Of a DNA stretch of 39,108 nt, positions 34,370-39,108 are shown one piece after another; position 1 is the first letter of the stretch; each line of letters opens with the position of its first letter. The translations under genes and the position numbers were made by a program. Origin of the DNA: an uncultured Pelagibacteraceae bacterium. Its GTDB lineage: Bacteria > Pseudomonadota > Alphaproteobacteria > Pelagibacterales > Pelagibacteraceae. The notes below the pieces were generated by a model, which saw nothing but the letters and a program-made list of their open reading frames with translations, had not been told where the DNA came from and searched no databases. The DNA is taken from contig CACOSS010000007.1 in assembly GCA_902629955.1 (NCBI GenBank), positions 1 through 39,108 on the forward strand. The letters run 5' to 3'.

Positions 34370-36319
34370 TTGGTTAATCAACTACAAAACGAGAAGAGTC
34401 CATATCTTAAACAACATGAGAATAATCCAGTAAATTGGATGCCTTGGAATAAGGAAACACTTAAATTAGCAAAAGTTAAAAAAAAACCAATTTTTTTAAG
34501 TGTTGGATATGCCAGTTGCCATTGGTGCCATGTGATGGCACACGAAAGTTTTGAAGACGAGACAACTGCTAAAATTTTAAATGATAAATTTATTAATATT
34601 AAAGTTGATAGAGAAGAAAGACCTGACTTAGATTATATATTTCAAAGGAGTTTAGGTATCCTAACTGGTACTCAAGGTGGATGGCCGCTATCAATGTTTT
34701 TGGATGAGAATGCTGTACCTTTTACGGGAGGGACATACTTCCCACCAAAAGAAATGCATGGGAGGCCAAGTTTTATAAAGGTTCTAGAAAACGTTTCAAA
34801 AGTTTACGAAGAAAATAGAGAAAAAATTATTTCTCAAGTTGAACAGATGAAAATGGTCTTTAATGAAATTAATTCTAAAAATGCTGTTCTTAATCAAGAT
34901 CTAGAACCCTTTGCAGAAAAAATTTTACAATATATGGATAATATTCATGGTGGATTTCAAGGCGCGCCTAAGTTTCCTCAATTCTATGTTTTTGATACAA
35001 TTTTTTATTTCTATTTAAAAAACAAAAAGAAAAACTTTTTTGATACAACCGAAAAACTTCTTAAAAATATATGTTCTAAAGGAATTTATGACCAACTGGG
35101 AGGTGGTATTTCAAGATATACAGTTGATGATAAATGGATAGTTCCTCATTTTGAGAAAATGCTATACGATAATATTTTATTTGTACGGCTTTTGAATTTT
35201 TATGTAGAAAATACTAAGGATGAGTATTTTAGATCTAAATTAGTCCAAAGTATAAATTTCATACATCAGGAATTCAATAATAAAGATAATTTATTGGGCT
35301 CTGCATATGATGCTGATAGTGAGGGTGTTGAGGGTAAGTACTATGTATGGAAGTACCAAGACTTAAAAAATCTTTTAAAAGACAACTTTGAATTATTTAA
35401 TAAAAAATATGAAATATCTGAGGCAGGTAATTTTGAAGGATCAAATATTCTAATTGAAAAATCAGATTATATAATCGATGACAATGAATTAAAGGCTACT
35501 AAAGAGCTTGAGAACAAACTTTTAGAAACAAGATCTAAAAGATCAAAACCACTTTTTGATGACAAAACTCAAACAGATTTAAATAGCTATTGGATATATA
35601 CAATTTTACAGTCATCAATTGTTTTGGAGGAAAAAGAGATTTTTAAAAAAGGCATGAATTACTTCAACAAACTTCAAAATCTTTTGAGGGATAATTTGTT
35701 TCACTGTTATGACAAAAAAAGAAAAGAAATAGACGTTTTCTTAGAAGATTATGTTTATTTCTGTTTGTTGTTAGTAAGTATTTATGAAATTACAAATGAT
35801 AAAAAATCATTAGATCAGTGCTGTCTATTATTAGAAAAATCATGGGAGCTATTTTACAACGAAGAAAATCAAGTATTACAAAAAAATATAAAAAATTCTA
35901 ATGATTTATTTGTCGAGCCTATTGATCTTATTGATAACAACATTCCAAACGGAAATAGTATATTTTTATTAGTTTGTAATAAACTGTTTAATATTACCGA
36001 AAAAATATCGTGGAAAAATAAAATTGATATTCTAAAAAAATCATATCATTCATCAATTAATAATGCTTACTCACAAATGTTTAGCTATATTAAAATTTTA
36101 GATATTTGTAATGACAACATTACATTTACTTTTTATGGAAAAGATAAGAATTTTGAGGCTATACACAATACTTTGCTTAAAAAGTATTTTGAAAAAGGTA
36201 CATTTATTCATAAAGATAGTGATGAAAGTTTCATTCTAATTTGTAAAAATCAAACCTGCTCAGAAAAACTTAAATCATCAGAACAGGTGAAAGAATACAT
36301 AAATGCAAAGTCTATCTAA
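34370..36319 (+). CDS. DUF255 thioredoxin-like / six-hairpin glycosidase-like protein (YyaL/SSP411 family)
   Basis: A 649-residue protein of the family that includes Bacillus YyaL and human SPATA20. The N-terminal thioredoxin-like domain has NEKSPYLKQHENNPVNWMPW, then GYASCHWCHVM with Cys50-x-x-Cys53, and PFTGGTYFPP. The remainder is an alpha/alpha-barrel region with GGFQGAPKFP, YDQLGGGISRYTVD and WIVPHFEKMLYDN. The start is a TTG at 34370; it places the family's first motif only seven residues in, and I see no ATG that does so. The molecular function is unknown. No signal peptide is evident, so it is probably cytoplasmic. It overlaps the DMT transporter gene by 17 bases. Confidence 0.88.
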   Translation: MVNQLQNEKSPYLKQHENNPVNWMPWNKETLKLAKVKKKPIFLSVGYASCHWCHVMAHESFEDETTAKILNDKFINIKVDREERPDLDYIFQRSLGILTGTQGGWPLSMFLDENAVPFTGGTYFPPKEMHGRPSFIKVLENVSKVYEENREKIISQVEQMKMVFNEINSKNAVLNQDLEPFAEKILQYMDNIHGGFQGAPKFPQFYVFDTIFYFYLKNKKKNFFDTTEKLLKNICSKGIYDQLGGGISRYTVDDKWIVPHFEKMLYDNILFVRLLNFYVENTKDEYFRSKLVQSINFIHQEFNNKDNLLGSAYDADSEGVEGKYYVWKYQDLKNLLKDNFELFNKKYEISEAGNFEGSNILIEKSDYIIDDNELKATKELENKLLETRSKRSKPLFDDKTQTDLNSYWIYTILQSSIVLEEKEIFKKGMNYFNKLQNLLRDNLFHCYDKKRKEIDVFLEDYVYFCLLLVSIYEITNDKKSLDQCCLLLEKSWELFYNEENQVLQKNIKNSNDLFVEPIDLIDNNIPNGNSIFLLVCNKLFNITEKISWKNKIDILKKSYHSSINNAYSQMFSYIKILDICNDNITFTFYGKDKNFEAIHNTLLKKYFEKGTFIHKDSDESFILICKNQTCSEKLKSSEQVKEYINAKSI

Positions 36320-37163
36320 TCAAAAAAAAGGTTCATTATTAGCCTTTATTGGTGTTTTGTTTATTACTCCTGACTCTCTTTTAATAAGATTAAGTAATAT
36401 TGAAACATGGGGATTATTATTTTACAGAGGTTTTATTCCATTTATTGTAGTGCTATTTGGTTTAATTTTATTTTATAAAACAAAATTTTTTAATGCTTTA
36501 ATAAACATTGGATATACAGGAATATTTTATGCAATAAGTTTTTCTGTATGCAACGTCACCTTTATCATTTCTATTCAAAATACAAGTGTAGCTAATACTC
36601 TTATAATGGTAGCTATGGCACCTATGTTATCGGCTTTTCTTGGAGCTTTTTTTTTAAAAGAAACTCCGAACAAAGAAACATGGTTTGCTATTATAATAAC
36701 TTTTTTATCTGTAACATTTATCTTTTATGACTCAGTAAAGTTGGGAAATATTATGGGTGATATATTTGGCTTCATTACAGCTCTAGGATTAGCAATAAAT
36801 GCAAATCTTGCAAGATTTGCCAAAGATAGAGATTTGGTTCCTGCGGCTGTAATTGGAAAACTAGGCACAGCAGCTTTTGCGTTTTTTTTTGTAAAAAGTT
36901 TTAACCTAATTAATACTGATATTATAATAGTTCCATTAATGTGTGTTCTATGTGTTGCTATACCATTTGTTTTAGTAACAATAGCCCCAAGATATATTAC
37001 AGCTGCTGAAGTTAATTTATTTTTCTTATTAGAAGTAATAATTGGTCCAATATGGGTTTGGATGGTTGTAAATGAAAGGCCAAGCACAGAGACTATAATT
37101 GGTGGTATAATAATAATTATCACAATCGCAATACACTCTTTCCTAGCCATAAAAAAAACATAA
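36303..37163 (+). CDS. DMT-superfamily (EamA) transporter
   Basis: A 286-residue inner-membrane protein with about ten hydrophobic segments arranged as two five-helix EamA repeats (about 10-140 and 150-285). TWGLLFYRGF near the start of repeat 1 and ALGLAINANLARFAK at the start of repeat 2 are characteristic. ITAAEVNLFFLLEVIIGPIWVW is the classic last-but-one helix of these metabolite exporters/importers. The substrate is unknown. SAR11 genomes hold many such carriers. It overlaps the preceding gene by 17 bases and is followed by a 50-base spacer. Confidence 0.9.
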   Translation: MQSLSNQKKGSLLAFIGVLFITPDSLLIRLSNIETWGLLFYRGFIPFIVVLFGLILFYKTKFFNALINIGYTGIFYAISFSVCNVTFIISIQNTSVANTLIMVAMAPMLSAFLGAFFLKETPNKETWFAIIITFLSVTFIFYDSVKLGNIMGDIFGFITALGLAINANLARFAKDRDLVPAAVIGKLGTAAFAFFFVKSFNLINTDIIIVPLMCVLCVAIPFVLVTIAPRYITAAEVNLFFLLEVIIGPIWVWMVVNERPSTETIIGGIIIIITIAIHSFLAIKKT

Positions 37164-37181
37164 ACTAAAATTAACTACTTG

Positions 37182-37198
37182 CTTTTTAAATTAAAAAG
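37182..37198. repeat. Perfect 17-base palindrome upstream of MFS gene
   Basis: CTTTTTAA (37182-37189), a single A, then TTAAAAAG (37191-37198), 15 bases before the MFS start codon at 37214. It may be an operator for a dimeric regulator or a weak A/T hairpin between the two transporter genes. No T-run follows, so it is not a standard terminator. Confidence 0.35.
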
Positions 37199-37213
37199 AA
37201 TACTCACGCTTTA

Positions 37214-38566
37214 ATGAACAAAATTATAAATAATTCTTGGGCACTATTTTTAGGAATGGGCTTAATAATGCTTGCTCACGGTTATCAAGGATCGTTACTA
37301 GGGATTAGAGCAGTAAGGGAGGACTTTAGTCTAATTTCAACAGGTTTCATGCTCTCTGGATATTACATAGGATATTTCATAGGCGCTAAAACAATATCAA
37401 ACTTAGTTTCTAGAGTAGGACACATAAGAGTATTTGCTGCTTTTGCATCTGTTGCATCAGTTGTTATTCTTTTGCATTCAATAATCATAAACCCTTTTTC
37501 GTGGTTTCTTCTAAGGATTGTAACTGGGTTAAGTATGGTTTCTTTATATACAGTAGCTGAGAGCTGGTTAAACGATAGATCAAGCAACAAAAATAGAGGA
37601 AGCGTGCTTTCAATCTATATGATTGTTTTATATGGATCTATGGCTCTTGGAATGTTTTTTATTAATTTTAGTAAACCTGAAAATTTTCAGCCATTCATAT
37701 TAGTTTCTTTAATTATGTCACTTTCACTTATTCCTATACTACTTACCAAAAGAAAACCTCCTACTTTTAAAAGAATTCTAGGAATGAAACTAAAGGAACT
37801 TTACGATACTTCCCCTTTCGGAATGGTAAGCTCATTATTAATCGGGTCTACACATTCAGCTTTATTTTCAATGCTAGCAGTTTATGCAGCATCAATGAAC
37901 TTCAGTATTTTTGAAATATCAATTGTAACTTTCTTGGTTGCAATTTCTGGAGCTATTTCTCAATGGCCTATTGGAAAATTATCAGATGCATTAGATAGGA
38001 GGTTGGTTATAATCTATTGTACATTTGGATCATCTTTCTTTGCTTTTTGTGCTATATTTGCTTCATCACAAATATATATGCCAGAGGGTTTGGCAACACC
38101 TAAGTATTGGTTCTATTTCTTCGTTATGTTTTTTTCATTTTGTAGTCTTCCAATGTTTGCTTTGATATTTGCGCACACAAACGATTTTATTCCTAAAGAA
38201 AAATTTGTTGCAGCAGGGGCCGGTTTACAATTTGCTTTTGGTTTAGGAGCGATGATGGGTCCATTTTTATGCTCATTTTTTATGGATTTTGGTGGTCCTA
38301 ACGGTTTTTTTATATATTTAGTTCTATTTCATGCATTTATAGGAATTTTTGGAATATACAGAATGAAAGTGAGAGCAGTTGTTGATAATCCAGACTCTCA
38401 GTTCACTCCGATGCCACAAACTATTACTCCATTAGGGATGGAACTCAACCCTGTAACAGAACATATTGATGAACCATACTCAGAAAAAGTTCAAAAAATG
38501 TTAAAAAGAAAGGGAGTAATAATAAAAAAAAAGGACGAGAAGCTAATTGAAAAAGAAAATATATAA
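37214..38566 (+). CDS. MFS transporter (YcaD-like)
   Basis: A 450-residue major facilitator protein with about twelve hydrophobic segments and a cytoplasmic C-terminal tail of about 60 residues. The first helix ends GYQGSLLGIRAVREDFS, followed by the loop 2-3 region IGAKTISNLVSRVGHIRVF, a variant of the MFS A-motif. TVAESWLNDRSSNKNRGSVLSIYM is characteristic of the YcaD/UmfA group, and the second half repeats the motif in GKLSDALDRRLVI. The tail (Pro-rich, then Lys/Glu-rich) carries no recognised domain. The substrate is unknown. It follows the DMT transporter after 50 bases. Confidence 0.9.
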   Translation: MNKIINNSWALFLGMGLIMLAHGYQGSLLGIRAVREDFSLISTGFMLSGYYIGYFIGAKTISNLVSRVGHIRVFAAFASVASVVILLHSIIINPFSWFLLRIVTGLSMVSLYTVAESWLNDRSSNKNRGSVLSIYMIVLYGSMALGMFFINFSKPENFQPFILVSLIMSLSLIPILLTKRKPPTFKRILGMKLKELYDTSPFGMVSSLLIGSTHSALFSMLAVYAASMNFSIFEISIVTFLVAISGAISQWPIGKLSDALDRRLVIIYCTFGSSFFAFCAIFASSQIYMPEGLATPKYWFYFFVMFFSFCSLPMFALIFAHTNDFIPKEKFVAAGAGLQFAFGLGAMMGPFLCSFFMDFGGPNGFFIYLVLFHAFIGIFGIYRMKVRAVVDNPDSQFTPMPQTITPLGMELNPVTEHIDEPYSEKVQKMLKRKGVIIKKKDEKLIEKENI

Positions 38567-38597
38567 ATAGAATTATCTACTTCAAGTTGTGTTAATC

Positions 38598-38603
38598 TAT
38601 AAT
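38598..38603 (+). promoter_or_regulatory. Candidate -10 element (TATAAT)
   Basis: A perfect TATAAT lies 64 bases before the start codon at 38668, in the 101-base spacer after the MFS gene. No good -35 hexamer is found at the standard distance (ATCTAC at 17 bases). It is the best candidate for the promoter of the coiled-coil gene. Confidence 0.3.
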
Positions 38604-38667
38604 AAAAAAAAATAAATCTTACTCTTGTTTATTGAGGTTTTTTTTGCTGAAATAGGAAAATAAAAAA

Positions 38668-39108
38668 ATGGTTAAGAAGAAAAAAAATTCAAAGTCAAAA
38701 AGTAAAAGTAGTTTTTCAAAAATTGCCTCTTTTACTGCAGATTCTTTAAGTTCTGCATATTCAACTTACAAAAAAAATCAGGAACAAAAAAAAATTCAAG
38801 AAATAAAATTACGTAAACTTGAAGAAAATAATAATCTTATCAAAGAAAAAAAAGAGTTAAAAGCAAGAGAGGATCAATTAAGGAAAGACTTAGACAAATT
38901 TAAATCTAAAGAAGAGGACTTAAAAAATAAAGAAAGAGAACTTAAACTTAAAGAAGAAAAACTAAAGTCTGAAAACGAAAGACTTATTAAAAGAGACGAA
39001 GATCAAAGTTTATTTAATAAAGAATTAAGATCAAAAGAAAAAGAGCTTAAATTAAGAGAGGAAGAACAAAATAGGAAAGATATTGACCTAAAAGTAAGAG
39101 AGGAAGAT
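38668..39108 (+). CDS. Lys/Glu-rich heptad-repeat (coiled-coil or single-helix) protein, 3' end outside window
   Basis: An open frame from the ATG at 38668 to the window end, 147 codons with no stop. An AGGA at 38654-38657 is a plausible ribosome-binding site. The first 14 residues are almost only Lys and Ser. Residues 15-40 (SFSKIASFTADSLSSAYSTYKKNQEQ) are mixed and may be a short amphipathic helix. From residue 57 onward the chain falls into 13 consecutive seven-residue units of the form L-K-x-K/R-E-x-E. There is no signal peptide or membrane segment, so it is probably cytoplasmic or nucleoid-associated. I do not recognise the protein. A structural or scaffold role is only a guess. Confidence 0.8.
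   Translation, partial: MVKKKKNSKSKSKSSFSKIASFTADSLSSAYSTYKKNQEQKKIQEIKLRKLEENNNLIKEKKELKAREDQLRKDLDKFKSKEEDLKNKERELKLKEEKLKSENERLIKRDEDQSLFNKELRSKEKELKLREEEQNRKDIDLKVREED

Noticed and set aside
36725..37150. 141-codon minus-strand open frame inside the DMT transporter gene
   Set aside because: Ile-rich mirror of membrane-helix codons, no start context and no independent support.
1..39108. tRNA or rRNA genes, CRISPR arrays, transposases, phage genes
   Set aside because: Looked for in every spacer; all spacers are 105 bases or shorter and none shows a tRNA-like or repeat-spacer pattern, and no ORF resembles a transposase, integrase or phage protein.

Overview
The window looks like a chromosomal segment of a streamlined alphaproteobacterium, most probably SAR11 (Pelagibacterales). 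It is very A+T-rich, its proteins are Lys/Asn/Ile-rich, and genes overlap or abut almost everywhere. Several gene strings are typical of alphaproteobacteria: aroQ-accB-accC, DUF2155 with NDUFA12, purN/purM beside DUF2066-hdaA, pepA/lptF-lptG-lptD-surA-pdxA-rsmA-gmk, fabD-fabG-acpP, and rpsF-rpsR-rplI-dnaB with cvpA-purF. The assignment rests on recognised protein families and gene order; no database search was run. I see no rRNA, tRNA, CRISPR array, insertion sequence or prophage, and no gene-free stretch longer than about 105 bases.

Layout. 1-3159: the 3' end of prfB, a 41-codon relic-like ORF, and penicillin-binding protein 1A on the minus strand. 3246-8156: RNase E/G, then thiS-thiG (minus strand, thiazole arm of thiamin synthesis), then aroQ-accB-accC (shikimate pathway and fatty-acid precursor supply). 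8153-12268: DUF2155 and NDUFA12 (minus strand), a free-standing relative of the B12-ribonucleotide-reductase C-terminal domain, aspS and hdaA. 12270-16802: a DUF2066 envelope protein, purM-purN, ndk and pepA. 16886-24166: an outer-membrane assembly operon (lptF, lptG, lptD, a SurA-like chaperone) joined to pdxA and rsmA. 24155-26750: gmk, acpP, fabG and fabD on the minus strand. 26827-33801: rpsF-rpsR-rplI-dnaB, a large RND/MMPL exporter, cvpA and purF. 33804-39108: a more accessory tail holding an HD-domain enzyme, a DUF255 thioredoxin-like protein, a DMT and an MFS transporter, and the start of a long heptad-repeat protein cut off by the window end.

Together the genes cover cell-envelope construction (PBP1A, Lpt machinery, SurA, fatty-acid synthesis), replication and its control (DnaB, Hda), purine synthesis (PurF, PurM, PurN, Gmk, Ndk), translation and cofactor synthesis. 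I do not see a defence island or an obvious new multi-gene system. The main oddities are genes missing from otherwise conserved neighbourhoods (aat; fabF-mltG-yicC; alr-radA), an apparent deletion scar downstream of prfB that seems to have re-tailed PBP1A, an RNase E without its zinc-link cysteines, the stand-alone TSCPD-type protein, a PhnZ-related HD protein, and the periodic helix protein at the right edge. Convergent genes run into one another with no room for intrinsic terminators.
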